A DNA stretch of 64,000 nucleotides from Paragonimus westermani (Eukaryota > Platyhelminthes > Trematoda > Plagiorchiida > Troglotrematidae): NCBI GenBank assembly GCA_008508345.1, contig QNGE01000966.1, forward strand, positions 26,063-90,062, given 5' to 3'. Below are positions 26,166 to 38,733 of this stretch, piece by piece. The notes under the pieces are model-generated. The model searched no databases. It was not told the origin of the DNA and saw only the letters and a program-made list of their open reading frames with translations. How positions within the stretch are numbered: position 1 is the first letter of the stretch; each line of letters begins with the position of its first letter. The position numbers and the translations under genes are program-made.

Positions 26166-26556
26166 GAAAGCGTAAGTGTTGAGGAAAACAAGTGTGCTGA
26201 TTAGCAATTTGAAGAATGGCACTCTTATGTGATCAATTTCAGCGTTGTTGAATGAGATCAATCGTCCTCACTCCACGACCGTCATCACAATAATCCTCGG
26301 GTTAGATGCCATTCAGAAAATGGAATTCGTGACTTTCTATCATGATAATTTTCTTTAAATATAAAAAGTGTTTTGGCGAACAGACTATTTTTCGTTATTC
26401 TTCATCGGGCCAATTGCTTAACATTTTATGTCAACATGGTTGAAAAGCGAGCGAAATCATGGACAATTAGCCATACAATCACGTCCCACGGTTGTGAATT
26501 GAAGGATATTTAAATATCCAAATTAACCTCTGATTGCGTCAGGTGTGTAACATGTG

Positions 26557-27091
26557 TCATGGTAACCGTGGGGCCTGAGCAAGCGTCTTCTGAGTGTGCA
26601 ACTGTGGATTGCGCAACCACATCCGGATCACTTCTACGTTGGTCAGAAAATGACAATTTACCTGTTTGGACCGACGGCTGAGCGAGCGGTAAATGGGCCG
26701 GAAAGTCACCTCAGGGTAGATTTGGTGCCCTGAGTCTACAAGGTGCTCCAGAATTGCACTCGAAGTGGATCTCACCTCGCTCTTAGCTATCCATATGAAG
26801 TGATGTTCACATATCCTTTGAGAAAGCCGCCTGATTGTGCGACGGATTTGACTGGCTCCACAGCAGCATGTTAAGGAGTGAATTCAAAATGAGGTCACCC
26901 ATTTGGTCAACGTATCTTTGAGTTTACATAGATTACCGATTTGCATCTCAACGGGGTTCGTGGCGGTGCCACATTGCAAGCTATTTCAATTGCGTTATTT
27001 GTTCCACTAGTCACCAGTTCATCCAACGCCCTTCCTTTGTCGTCCATGTGGCAGTTAAGCAGCAGTGTGAACCACTGATGTATTGCTGTCT

Positions 27092-27124
<33 letters not shown>

Positions 27125-28392
27125 ATGATGGTTTGTCGTCGAGCTTCATGTAAATCAACTTCCTTTTCACAGATGGTTGCTTACCTTTCGGTTCTGCCAG
27201 TTCTATATATCTACCAACAAAGTTTACGGGGTAGGTGTTCTCTATAAATATCTGCCCTAAAAACACCATTTCTGCTCATATCGTGTCATCAGCACCTATC
27301 TTCAGAGCCCTATATGTCACACTACGAACTAGGTTTTTCATTTGCCTGAGAGGTACGCAACTAAAAAAGTGAGCGTACTGGCTGTTGCAAGCCTCTTTCC
27401 TGTGAGTCCCTGTCTGAAGTATACACTCTGAACGACAATTCAGTGTCACATCCAAGAAGGATATTCGTCCATCTTTCTTGGCCTGAAGTGTAGGGTTGAA
27501 ATTAGAATGTGCTGTGTTCGCCTCAGCAAGCAGGCTATCTAGATCCATAGTTTCGACAACTACACAGATGATATTGTCCACATATCTCATGTAACAATTA
27601 CTATGCCCAGTAATCCCACGAAGCGTGGCCCTGTCTAACATCGCCCTGAAGATGTCTACCAGCAATGGGCTTAACGGTGACCCCATCACAAGGTCGTCCA
27701 TCTGACGGTACCTTTCTCATAAATCTGACACTACGTTCTGTGCAAGTTGTTATCAGCCGGTTGTGTGTGTATTCGGAGAAGCACACAATTAAACCTTTGG
27801 AATAAATATACCTGCGGAGGTTGTTAGTGATTTCTACAAGTGACACATTTGTGAACAGAGAGCATAAATCGACGGAAAATATCTTTTTGTTTCCGCAACC
27901 AACAACCGAGTGGAGTCGACGAACTGAAAACTATTTTTTAGCGAACGCATTGCGATGTCCCTCCGCACGGGTTCTAGGGACTATTTTAGTCAATGTGCCG
28001 TTGAATGATATGGAGAATTACACATATCTTGAAACATGCTTAATGGCTATCTTTCCTTGTGAGCCTTCGGTAAACCCTTTATTCTGGTTACTGCAGTTTC
28101 AGTTGGTCTAATTCGTTTGACTATCACGGAGCTTATCGAACCGTGTTGTGTCAAATTCCTCACATTTTCAGAAAATTATTACCCGGCCGCATCGGTTCTA
28201 ACTTCCTCGTTTAACAGGTTGATGAATTTATACGAATCACTCAAAATATCAGTCACCTTCTGCAGATCAGAACATTTCCTCCGTTTTTATCAAGCTTTGA
28301 AAACAGCATATCATCGGCCTTTCCCAAATTCTTCAGCCATTGAATATACCGTTTCTTCAGAAAACTGCTTAGGCGCGGTGATGATTAACTGA
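26557..28392 (-). mobile_element. Penelope-like element with RT, linker and GIY-YIG domains, decayed
   Basis: Reading the minus strand from 28392 down, nearly all PLE regions occur in order. They are an N-terminal block with SDSYKFINLL near 28.24 kb, GLPKAHKE near 28.07 kb (usually GLPKIHK), SLEPVRRDI..SLKNSFQFVD near 27.94 kb, DLCSLFTNVSLVEIT near 27.85 kb, MGSPLSPLLVDIF at about 27.69 kb, the catalytic YMRYVDNI near 27.58 kb and FLDVTLN near 27.46 kb. A linker with ENTYPVNFVGRYIE follows near 27.23 kb, and then an endonuclease with CCCGASQIRRT, RICEHH, SSAILEHLVDSGHQ and a terminal TQKTLAQAPRLP at 26.56 kb. RT and nuclease together define the family. Frameshifts (e.g. near 27.70 kb) and stops break it. 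The catalytic pair is DN, not DD, and the YIG is SQIR, so it is dead. Confidence 0.85.
27092..27130 (+). repeat. (ATG)n microsatellite inside the PLE linker
   Basis: About ten tandem ATG triplets, slightly interrupted at the end, lie between the RT and endonuclease parts of the minus-strand PLE. Read on the element's coding strand in the linker frame they are TCA serine codons, directly after a KLDDKPS reading. They therefore form a serine tract in the element's own frame. Confidence 0.9.
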
Positions 28393-28439
28393 AAGCAGAC
28401 TGCGCAGAGGCACCTTTTGCTCCTGACAAGCCTAGACAA

Positions 28440-30860
28440 AAACAATTCCCTACATGTGTTAGAGAAGTTCCAGTTATTCGCTTAGTAACCTCTTGCGTTT
28501 GATTCTGTCTTAAGTTGGATTCCGTTAGCAAATCATGAAAAATTTAAGAAAGAGTTTAACAGTTTGCCTGAGCTGAAAGTTATATCTTCATTAGATAAGC
28601 CTACTGATTTGGTCAGTCAAACTGCGACAACGGTGAGAAGGTCTAGTTGTATTCACATACGTAATGATCCCAGACCACTGAGCACTGTAGTCTGTACGGA
28701 ACATTGTAAGTTACCGAATTTAGACGAAATTTTTCTCGACTTAAACCAAGCCGCTTTTTTAAGACGATTAACATGTTTTCCACATATTGGCATCTGACAA
28801 TGAGAAAAGAATGGAGACATTCAACTACGTTTGGCACTCTCTTTGAGCATTTTTTATGACTACATTTACCCTCTGGATTAGTGGTATTAAACGAAACTTT
28901 CTAGAAACGTTTAATTCAAGCGCCGGACCAACTCAGAAGATCAACTTGCATGGCAGAAGATGTGCTGATATGTATAAAAATGAGTACGGAGGATGACCAG
29001 AATCCTCAAGGTTTTCTAAACCGGCGCCTGTTGTTACGGTACACACGATTTCTTGGGTGGCAGAGTTGAAGTTTTGTGGACGCCTACTCACGTCTGAAGG
29101 AATGAAGGCCGATCGAGACAAAGTTAAAACGATCCACTCAGAGGACTTAAACGAACTTTCCTTTCTAAGTAACACGATCAACCACTTAAGTCCATTCATC
29201 ACAGAGTTGGCTGACACAGTGCGGCAGATTCGGCAACCTACAGGCAGATGTGTCATATAGATGTGAGGTGATGCTCAGCAATCAACGTGTGTCGATATCC
29301 AGGTGTTAATCTCAATGACTCCATTATTGACACATCAAAATCCTGCAATTCAGTCCGGCATTGGAGCTGTGCTGTTACAGAAAGGCACTCTGGTTGATTA
29401 AAGGAGCCGGAGTCTTCAGATTGTGGAACAGAACTGTGCGCAAATCGACAAAGAAATGTTGGCAATAGTTTTTACCCTGGGGCGCCGTAAAAACCTATAC
29501 CTTTGAGGGAAAAACAGTGGTACGCACAGACCACAAGACTCTGACAGCAATAGTGAAGAAGCTACTGAGTGCCGTGCCTGGACTTCTACAGCGAATGATG
29601 ATCAGCTTACAAAGGTATGACTGCGAGCTGGAGACAAACGGCACATCGCGGATACTCTCTCTCTCATGCTTGTATACTCGATGCTGCAACCGACGATTGT
29701 GAGTTAGAAACCAACGTTTTAATGAGTTACGGGATTTTACCGATGGGCAGGAAGGTGGGATTGCAGGACACGAGGAAAACGGATCACTGATTCAAAAAGT
29801 TGACCCGTGCGATAATAGACAGTTGGCCGCAATAGAAGAATCTGTCCAGAGAACTGTCGGTACTTTCAAAGGACGCATCCGGTTTTTTCAAGCAGAGGGG
29901 GTAAGTCTCTGAGGGTAGAGAAAAGTCATCCAAGTGGGTTTGCAGCAGAAGATCACCGAACAAATTTTCGATACACACCGGGTTGAACAGCTGTGTTCGG
30001 AAACGAATTTTTCTACTACCAACCAGATGTATCCATTAAGGTGAAAGATTACAGTGCGAAGTGTGGAATTTGCAGAAGACACGACTCAATTCAAGTAAGG
30101 AAGACAGTGCTGCTGACTGAACTTCCGGAAGCGCTCTGGCAACAGCTGATAAATTTCCACACGACGACAAACAGTACCTGGGTGTGACAGGCTATTTCTC
30201 GGATTATTTTGAAACTTACCGGCTGACCGGTACTGCTGGAGGCGCAGTCGTCAACAGGCTGTGTTCTCAGTTCACTCACTAGGGCATACTGGAGGATCTC
30301 TTTTCCCTATAATGGACCTAAGTTTGTGTGAAAGGAGTTCAAGATGTTTGCAGGTAAGTCGGAGTTTAAGTATCGAATAACCAATCCGTACCGTAGATAG
30401 TCAGACTGGAATCCCAAAGTTACAGTTAAGGCTGGCCGAAAAAGGTTGTAGATTGTCCAAACACCAGGGGATCCGTATCTGATGTTTTTAGAAAGAAGAT
30501 CCATAGTGAATGAGGTCAAAGAATACACTGCGGCGCAGCAAATGTTTGAGAGAAGGACACAAACAAAATTGCTAGTGGCATCCTACCTGTTGCGTCACGA
30601 CACATTAGACTAGCCAAATGTTCAGAACCTACACTGGCGTAGAATGTGAGAAAAAATGTACTGTGATCGCGGGGCTCGGAAACTTACAAGCCTTAAACCA
30701 GGGGATAAGATGTGGGTCCAGTGTAGCCTTGAAAACCTGGATCACTGGGCACGTTGTGTGATAATCAGTGATCGTGTGCACAGGTTATATGATGTCGACG
30801 TGGATGGAGCGGTGAAGAGAGAAAACCATGTGCACCCGAGTGGGCGGATTTTGTAATGAA
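28440..30860 (+). mobile_element. Ty3/Gypsy retrotransposon pol relic (RT, RNase H, integrase)
   Basis: Successive blocks in all three plus frames follow Gypsy pol order. The start of RT (LKVISSLDKPTDLVSQ, later KLPNLDEIFLDLNQA) lies at 28564-28797, followed by STYWHLTMRKEW near 28.78 kb. The catalytic region is reduced to MAEDVLICIK near 28.95 kb, and ELKFCGRLLTSEGMKAD is near 29.06-29.11 kb. RNase H has GIGAVLLQKGTL, NCAQIDKEMLAIVF and VVRTDHKTLTAIVKK (29.36-29.55 kb). Integrase has a CGICRRHDS zinc-finger half near 30.06 kb, VTGYFSDYFETYRL near 30.20 kb, NGPKF near 30.31 kb and MFERRTQTKLLVASYLL near 30.57 kb. Its tail, CDRGARKLTSLKPGDKMWV, ends in 30856. Many stops and frameshifts, and changed catalytic residues, show that it is dead. 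Gag and protease are missing, and it abuts the PLE. Confidence 0.85.
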
Positions 30861-33800
30861 GTGAAACCCGTAAAGCAAACCATGCAAAGTCATCAAGCAC
30901 AAGGAGTGAACATGCTTATCAAAAGGGAAAGGATGTAATGAGATGGCAATGAAGTGGTGTTCTGGTTGGAGAAAGTTAAACCAATCAGAACTCATGTACA
31001 ACCTGCTAAGGACGGACTTATGATCGGTCGGTGCACAGCAAGCATAGACAGCCATTACCTGTTACACCAGGTTTATCTGTAATAGGTGGTGGTCAACACA
31101 TGCTTAAATACGTGTCAGAGTTGAAAAACCTAGTCGCGTTGTTCAAGATGGTGGAACATTGCAACGAACCGGCCAATCAGGACGCAGAAACGCTTGCCGC
31201 TCAATAACACTCGTAAATAATATTGATGCCCTATAAAATGGGAATTTTCAACTTTTGCGGTAACCACTAAAGTTACGTGTGACCGATGTCACGGGGTAGC
31301 GTTTTTAATGTCCGTGTTTCAAAATTAAACGCTGGAATGATTTCTGACCGGCCTGCAAGAACCGTTGTCGTTTGATGGTGTTATAATAACTCAGGAGCCT
31401 GGGGGTGACATCTCTAAACGAATAGTGCAAAACTTAGACTAATAAATCTTCGGTTATTCGCATGTTGCAGTGTAGAAGATGGGAGGTTCTTGAGTGTTCC
31501 GTGTGCGTCGGACGCAAAACTGACAGCTACACCTCTTTTGCGATGAAACATGCTTTAGTACGGAGGTAGAATAAGTTTCTGTCATACACATGTACATATA
31601 GCAGAAGGAATGGAGTTTCTGTCACGATTTCATGAGAATAAGAATGAAGAACTTGTGTTTTCCATATCGTTTTGACCGTTACAGGACAAGCAGAGACGAC
31701 ATTACTAGACACTGCGAAGAATTTGTATTATTATCCAGTCTACAGACAGGTGTTATCCTGTGGATGAGACCACGAAAAAATGTTCGTTACTTGGGGCTAG
31801 TCCATTGCACTAGTATGGTATAGTGATAGAACGGATAGCAGATGTTTTGTTTGTTGAACTTACTACTATTTTCGAGATCAATTCCAAAAATCTCAAAAAC
31901 TGTAGAACCCAACAACATCACGGGTTTTTGTGTAATTTCAATATATAACTTCACCTCTAAATGTCAGGAAGGGAAAATACACACCGTAATATGAATAAAA
32001 GGTCGATTGCAAGAGCTTGGAGTCCGGAATTTGAACACAGTCACAAAATACAAGTTAAACACAGCAAGTTTTGCTAATTTCCCAAATGTGACGTCTATTG
32101 CACAACTATGGTCGATGAGGAACATGATATTCTTTTAGAAAGTTCGGCATCAAACAATCAACCTGCGACTACATTATATTTATGAGGGGTTGTGCGACGG
32201 TTTTCACTACAACAGATCTGCTGGTTGTTTGGTATACTTCACAGCTTTCGACACTCTTGGGTATTCAGAACAGGTTGCCTGAATATTTGGGACTCAGCCC
32301 TCAGTATCAAGTAGTTCACGAGTAATAAAGCATCCCAAACGTCGCTGATTGACTCAACGATAATATGTTCACTTGAGTCTGTTGCACTCGAGTCAGTATG
32401 ATGTGGGCACGACGGCGACCAGTGTGTTTACTAAAACCATAACTGAATTTGTAAAGTGATTACTCACCATGAAATATCAGGCGGTGAGTTTGATAGCCAA
32501 CGTGACAGGCCAGTTCACTATCGTGCTCCGACTACTTGTAAAACACAGACAACTTCAATAGGCCCAACAACCGTAAAAAATAGCCAAATTTCAAACGTGG
32601 GTGGTGGAAACATGAGAATAATATACCACCAGTTTTGATACAACAAGCTTCCGAATATTCCGTCGGAATATAGTTAATGTAGCTATCGTGGATAAGAGCA
32701 AGCTTTTGTGCGTAGCTAACACAAAAGAATTCCTGTGGATTCGTGACGAGATGCCAGCCTGTTTTTCACAAAATATTCTTCACACCGATTGCACTTCGTT
32801 GTTGAACTGCGCAGTGAAAGCGTTTAAACCGGCGTTAACGCCAACGGATTCACACGGGTCACGAGGTCACGCATAAGCATCCTAAATACGACCCGGTTTG
32901 TAACTAGATGTCACACGGTCGGTCGTGATGTCTACATTCAAACTAACATTGTCGGCTGTGCACAGATCGTTTTGCAGTCTATCGGTGAGCATCAGCATGC
33001 GACTAGTCCACAATAATCTCTTACCGTTCTGGTCGTGGCTTGTACAGAAACGACAATCAGACGATGATTTTTTCATCCAAATCAGCCAGGTGTTACCAAA
33101 TATCTGTGTACTAATCTTAATTGAGACTATTATCAAGGCCACAAAATATGCTTGACATGGAAAATTGCTTATTGAACACTGTCTATTACAGGTTGTGTGA
33201 AAGCAGAACGACGAAAGCAAACGCCACTTTGCACGGCTGACGTGTATCCGCATCTGTTGGGTAGCAGTGCATCGTCATTCGTCTTGGTGACGCGTCACAA
33301 TGTACACATAAATGTTTCCAATAGACACTCCAGATTTTTCGTCCTCCTGGAAGTCAAACCTGCCCTGCTGTTGTAAGGAGTGATGTGCTATCCATAAACG
33401 AAGTTATATGCTATACAACATCATTACGAGCAGTGAGCCCACATACGTCGGTCCATCAGATGTTGAGGCCGGTGTGCAACACGCACAGTTGCCAGTTGCA
33501 GTCTTATTGAAATATGATCTTAATATGACCTCCATCCCAGACAATGCTGAAACCGGTCACGGTTGACCTCCGCTTTGAGTGTACGCGTCAAGAAGTATTA
33601 CAACATGGAAGAAACTTCATTATGTCAATGACTGATTATTGCTTTGTTTGAACAAAGCGCGTTATTCAGAAAATATGATCGATGCAGATGAAATATCCCG
33701 AACCAGATATGTAATCTTACTACATCCCACTTCCGTCTTGGTGAAACGTTCGCCTGAATTTCCTTATAAGTTGTTGCGCCTTGCGGCGGATCAAATCATA

Positions 33801-36239
33801 TATTGTGATGAACACATCTGTGATTCAAATGTTTTGCTCTGTTTCACAAGACATGACGTGTTTAAGGTAATCTCAACACGGAGACAGTTAGATTCAGGCC
33901 GTGGTATCGGAACATTTTACCTCTGATTTGGTGATCAGATTCTGATTCTCAATTACGTACCAGCTGTAGGTTTAGAAGGCTAAACTGCCTCTAGTACACA
34001 GACAACACACGGTTCACGTGAGTGAGAATAGAAATCAGAAAACAAAAATTCTCAGAAGCACACACATCCATAAACAACTTCCTTCATGATTGAGATTGAA
34101 AACTCACGAAAATTGGTCACACAAATTACCCTTAACAAACGCCTATCAATTCATTCAGCTGTGAGATTTTCTGAGAAAAAACTTAGAACTTGAGTTTCAC
34201 CTACATACAGAGTTCCGTATAAACTTATGACACCTACGTGATGGAATCCAACGGGCATTCCACTAGAGACTGTAACTATGGCACCTCCGACAACCCCATT
34301 CTCAAGCCATAACTTCACTCCACTCTGAATATCGGTCTCGACAAAAATTCACCATGGAAACATTTATCTACTTCAGGGACGAAGACGGTCCTCGTCAAAC
34401 TCTTTATGACGACATCTTTTAATAGCTTTCTTGTTCAGTCGCCTTTATTTAGAGAGTACAGACCCAACCATTATCGCGTCTTCCTCACCGATACAAGCTG
34501 AATCTTGTCAGAATGCAGCATAACTACATGGCTTTGATTTCCTAAATGAACCGAACTATCAACTGACCTCACCGTCTTATCACTGATTTCTTATAAACGT
34601 ACCAAAGGACAATCATAGAAACAAACACTTGCAATTATATTTGCCATTTTAAATTTACACAGTGTAATGTATCGATACGTGATGACTGGTGGAGTTTCAA
34701 CACACTGTTGTGAAATAATCGTGATGTTCTTTTGTTGATTAGTCGACTTTCCTATCAGTAAACATTTCTTGGGAACATTTTTTAAAGATTAAATTCCGTC
34801 CTCACTGATCATCTGGGGTAGTCCAACATGAACAGAAGAAACTGAGGTTTGTGTTGATTCACACCTTTTTTCTTGAGATTGTTTTGATTGACAAGTTTGG
34901 CGCCGCTAGCTTTCCGCTTACTTAACTGAGGCTTTCATGCTTGCCAAGAGGATTCAGCCCATTCGGGTTTGCTACAACCAGCAGAAGTTCTTATATGGAA
35001 TCGAAACATGGAATTTTGCTTTGCAAGAATTCCGAAAACCACATCACGTTTGCTTTTTCCATCTCTGTGTGCTAGTCGACAGAAGTTCCTCGTCCATGAG
35101 AACTTTAGGAATCAGGCCAATCCCAGACACTCAGCTAAAAAAGGTTAGGCGGATACAAGTATTTCATTTATAAAGCTTAATGTGACATTCACGGTGTTTT
35201 CGTTAGCCTCAGTTCTAACACAGAAGGGATTGCCATTGACTAATAATTCTTCAACCAGACTGATTTAGTTAACTCAATTCTGTCTTGTCATTACCGACTG
35301 TGTTGATGTTTGCTTTGACAATACTTAAGAAAACGCGAATGTTTGGCCGAATGCCATATGTTTTGCGTTTGAAAGCTACTGAAAAATGTAATATACCGGT
35401 TTGTTTGAATATGTTCCGACACCTATACTTTGAGTGAATCTGTATTCGGTGCACTACAGGAAGTGTATGTATTTCGAATTTACGCCCTCTGTTATTGTAT
35501 GGAATGTTGTGGACTATGCAGAACATTACTCATCAATTGACCACACATTCCACCTTGCACTACTGATGTTTCTTTAGATATTGGGACCAATTTTTCCCTT
35601 GTTGAAAGTGGGTTGACTGATGGAAATTACTCTGAACACAAGATCTTTACGCCCACGATCTCTGTTGTTTTGGTGACTCATCTGATCCTTAGTGGTGGAC
35701 AAATCAGTCATCACACCGTTGCCCGAACGCCCCCATCACTGACTTGAGAAATACTGGGTGCGTTGATCAGAGACTACGCGTAGCAAGGATAGCAATCACA
35801 GACTAATTGCTATGTTATCCTGTAATTCATTCCCTGGTTTCTTATTTTGTCATCCCTCCTTCTCATTCACACTCTTTACAATCCCTGTCTTTTTGAGTTG
35901 AAACGTTACATCACTGATGTTTTTGGTTGAACACAGCCGAGCGTGATGCACTGATGTCAAACTAGATTAAGCTGAACAAACTGAGAAGCATCGTCAATTA
36001 TAGTCACTGTATAGAAATTAAATTTACAACGATCGACAAATCGATTAATACACTCACCACTCGATAAGTTCAACTAAAGCAATCGAATTTACGCATGTCG
36101 TTATACACCTGACGCAATATCCAGGGCAAATGTGACATCACAGCGTGTTTCATCCTATCAAAATTTCCTAAACTATTCAACACTTCCACATTTTGTACAT
36201 TGGATCTCATATTTTCAGCGTTCACTACCGCGGTGGTCC
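30861..36239. other. interval with a possible LTR trace, otherwise nothing recognised
   Basis: The first 300 bases may be the end of the Gypsy internal region. Near 31.40-31.47 kb a purine-rich CAGGAGCCTGGGGG is followed by TGACATCTC and an AATAAA at 31440-31445. This could be a polypurine tract and LTR start but has no partner. Beyond this there are only short frames, including a 123-codon minus frame at 32.88-33.25 kb, none with a known motif. Confidence 0.4.
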
Positions 36240-36810
36240 TAACCTAATCCGTTAATACCTTATAGAAAAACACCCGAATGCTGTCCACGGTTAGTACACA
36301 GAATGAAACTAGTCAATCTTACCAATAAAGTGCATACTGATGAAACTCGACACATCACAGACCGTGCTTCATCATCATCGTTTACCAGACAAAACGTGTT
36401 GTCCATGTAGCTCATATACAGAGAGCAATTATCGACGACGTGAGGTGGATCATCGGTCTCTGGTTTGGTTAGGAACGTGCCTACAAATAACGGACCAAAC
36501 GAACAACCCATTACTACTTCAAAACTTCGTCTATATAGCTTTCCAGTGAATTGAATCTGAATGTTTCTCTTAACAGCATTTCCGTTAATAACGGAGCTAC
36601 GTCTAGAGGAACTATTTTGTGATTCCTGATGTTCACCAAAAGAACCGAGTCAATGTTTCAGTAGCACAACTAGCTACTGAACCGAGGCACTATACAGAGA
36701 GTTGTATATGTCGAGAATTGTAGACCGATGAGTGTAACACTTTTTTCCTATAAGTACATAAGCTAGCAATGCAGCCAAAGTGATTGGATTCGTGCAGGAT
36801 AGAACAAGTC
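36240..36810 (-). mobile_element. Penelope-like reverse transcriptase fragment
   Basis: On the minus strand the order is a decayed pre-RT block with YNSLYSASVQ near 36.70 kb, then VLLVNIRNHKIVPLD and LLTEMLLRETF near 36.60 kb. A one-base frameshift follows, then QFTGKLYRRSF, MGCSFGPLFVGTF at about 36.50 kb and the catalytic YMSYMDNTFCLV near 36.41 kb. These follow the layout of the 27.3-28.0 kb PLE but differ enough to be another subfamily. The catalytic pair is DN instead of DD. The N-terminus, linker and nuclease were not found. Confidence 0.72.
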
Positions 36811-38083
36811 TCACACGCTGTCCAATTCCTTTGTTAGCTTGATTTCTAGTGTGTCCAACAAGAATGATTCACTTCTGGTTCTTCGCTAGAAGTTAACTGC
36901 AGCTGGTCAAACAGTCCGAAATTCGTTGATACCGGCAACCGGTCTAAAACATTGTTGACGCCTGTCGACAGTGTTTACTCAGAACACAGGCGATAAATAT
37001 ATCGCCAGTACATAAGGTTTCCAGTTTATTACTATCCGTGGGCCCTCCGTTCTCGCGAGAAACATTGGATATGTTTGGGCATAACAACTGGGACTTTGTT
37101 CGAATGAGTACAGACTCACATGCCTCGTTTTGGCTGATGTCTTTATAATAATCTAGTTAGAAAATTAATTTCGAGTGATTCAGCGACTGATAACTTACCC
37201 TTGGTGGTTTCCTTATCCATAATGTAGACAGCAAGTAGTTACAATAGTATTCTCTCAGCAGGACACTATAGATTCTGCCTGGCCTACTCGGAATAAATTG
37301 AATTGGACGCGTGTAAGTTGACAAATTAACACTGATAAACTTACTTCTATACTAATGAAATATTTTTGGCCCAAATGGTCATGAATATTCCGATAATTAA
37401 CGCCTGATGCTGAAACTCACGAGAACTAACGTGCGGCAAAGAAAAATACAATATTCACCAGAACACATCAGGTCGAGCAGACAGATTTCTCCTGATGTAA
37501 ATTAAAATTTTTGAACGTTGTCAACGTAGTGAAACCAAGCTGAATGAAAAGTTGTGATAAATTGTATGCAGAATGGGTAGGTACACTTGATCACACTTAT
37601 CTACCCAGTTTTTCCACGCACAGCCCATAGTAGCCAAGGAATGTTCACAGACGATGTTCACAACGATGACCACTGCTCAGGACAGCCTTGACAGACGTCA
37701 TGTTCCGTGATCGACGTTTTGATTAATATTGCTGGATGGTTACTTCGCCCAAAAAGCTAGCGAGTTCACCTCCTACCACCCACATGACCGCACCGGTGCG
37801 GATAACCCTGGGCTTCTGAAAATTGTTGCAACTAAACTAATCGACATGGAGCCGTCATTTCCGGCCTCTTATGTCCCATCAAAAGCGTCGGGTAATTGGC
37901 GTATGGACAGGACTTTCGAGTTCTTTTCTACTAATTTCGAGTCGTAAAGGCTACGATGACATGAAGTACATTTTATCAAAAACTGGCAGTCTTCCGGGCA
38001 TTCTGTACTGTAAGTAAGATTAATGCATATTCAAAGTATTGGTCGGTTCCTGATATTTCTTTTGATTGTATGAAAGATGTGTT
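36811..38083. other. interval without a recognised feature
   Basis: AT-rich sequence with one 72-codon plus frame near 37.73-37.95 kb that matches no family I can name. It may be flanking decay of neighbouring retroelements. Confidence 0.45.
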
Positions 38084-38733
38084 TCAAATTCGAAAGTCAC
38101 GCTCGTTATGGTCAACAACTGGATGGATTAGAACATGACGATGTTCCCAAGGAGTAGAATGGTTTTGTAACCGAAACTCACAGATGACTTTCCAGTTAGC
38201 TGGTAGTAATAAATTGAACAATACGTCAAAGTGCTTACAGTAAATAATTGGAGCCACGAACCGGATTAATTCCACAGACGGAAAACAGTACTGTATCAAC
38301 CCGGTCTAGCGGGTTAACGATCACTTGGGTCACTGGATTTCAACCTGTCAAATCCACAGACACAATCAGGGCAAGGATGAGTATCAAACCACATGGGAAT
38401 CAACTGTAAGGTGATTTACTCATTACGCCGGTTGAGCGATGCCTTGTCCATGACTTGTCTATGCTCTGCTTGTCCTAACTGAATAATAAACCAGCATACA
38501 CCAAGTGCAGGTTTCCGGTTGCCACACAGTGACAGCTTCAAGTGCACAACTTTGGCGAACTTTCGTCGAGCAGGCTGGACGGTCGGTGTTTTGGGTGACA
38601 ATTCATATAGCGCGATGTTAGAGTTAATACGTGACATGACCTCACCCCGTGGCATTTCCATCTGACGAGCATTCATGATGTAGCCCGTGGTTCGCCCAAA
38701 CTTTTCTGTAATATATAACTCCCAGTTACACAA
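38084..38733 (-). mobile_element. possible Gypsy-type pol fragment
   Basis: The minus-strand piece at 38084-38299 reads with a spacing like the region between RT and RNase H of Gypsy elements, with LLLPANWKVICEF and then HVLIHPVVDHNERDF (expected APVLAHPDF..PF). The piece at 38416-38733 is an open 105-codon frame with TTGY..NARQMEMPRGEVMS, loosely like the post-core part of integrase, but that order would be reversed on this strand. I cannot confirm either; they may come from different elements or be chance. Confidence 0.28.

Noticed and set aside
27092..27130. Short tandem array as a CRISPR-like repeat
   Set aside because: It is a plain trinucleotide microsatellite without spacers.
27821..28392. 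Plus-strand open frames of 96 and 91 codons
   Set aside because: They are antisense to the PLE reverse transcriptase, whose conserved blocks read on the minus strand over the same bases.
32882..33253. 123-codon minus-strand frame
   Set aside because: No motif, an overlapping open frame on the other strand, and AT-rich composition make chance the better explanation.
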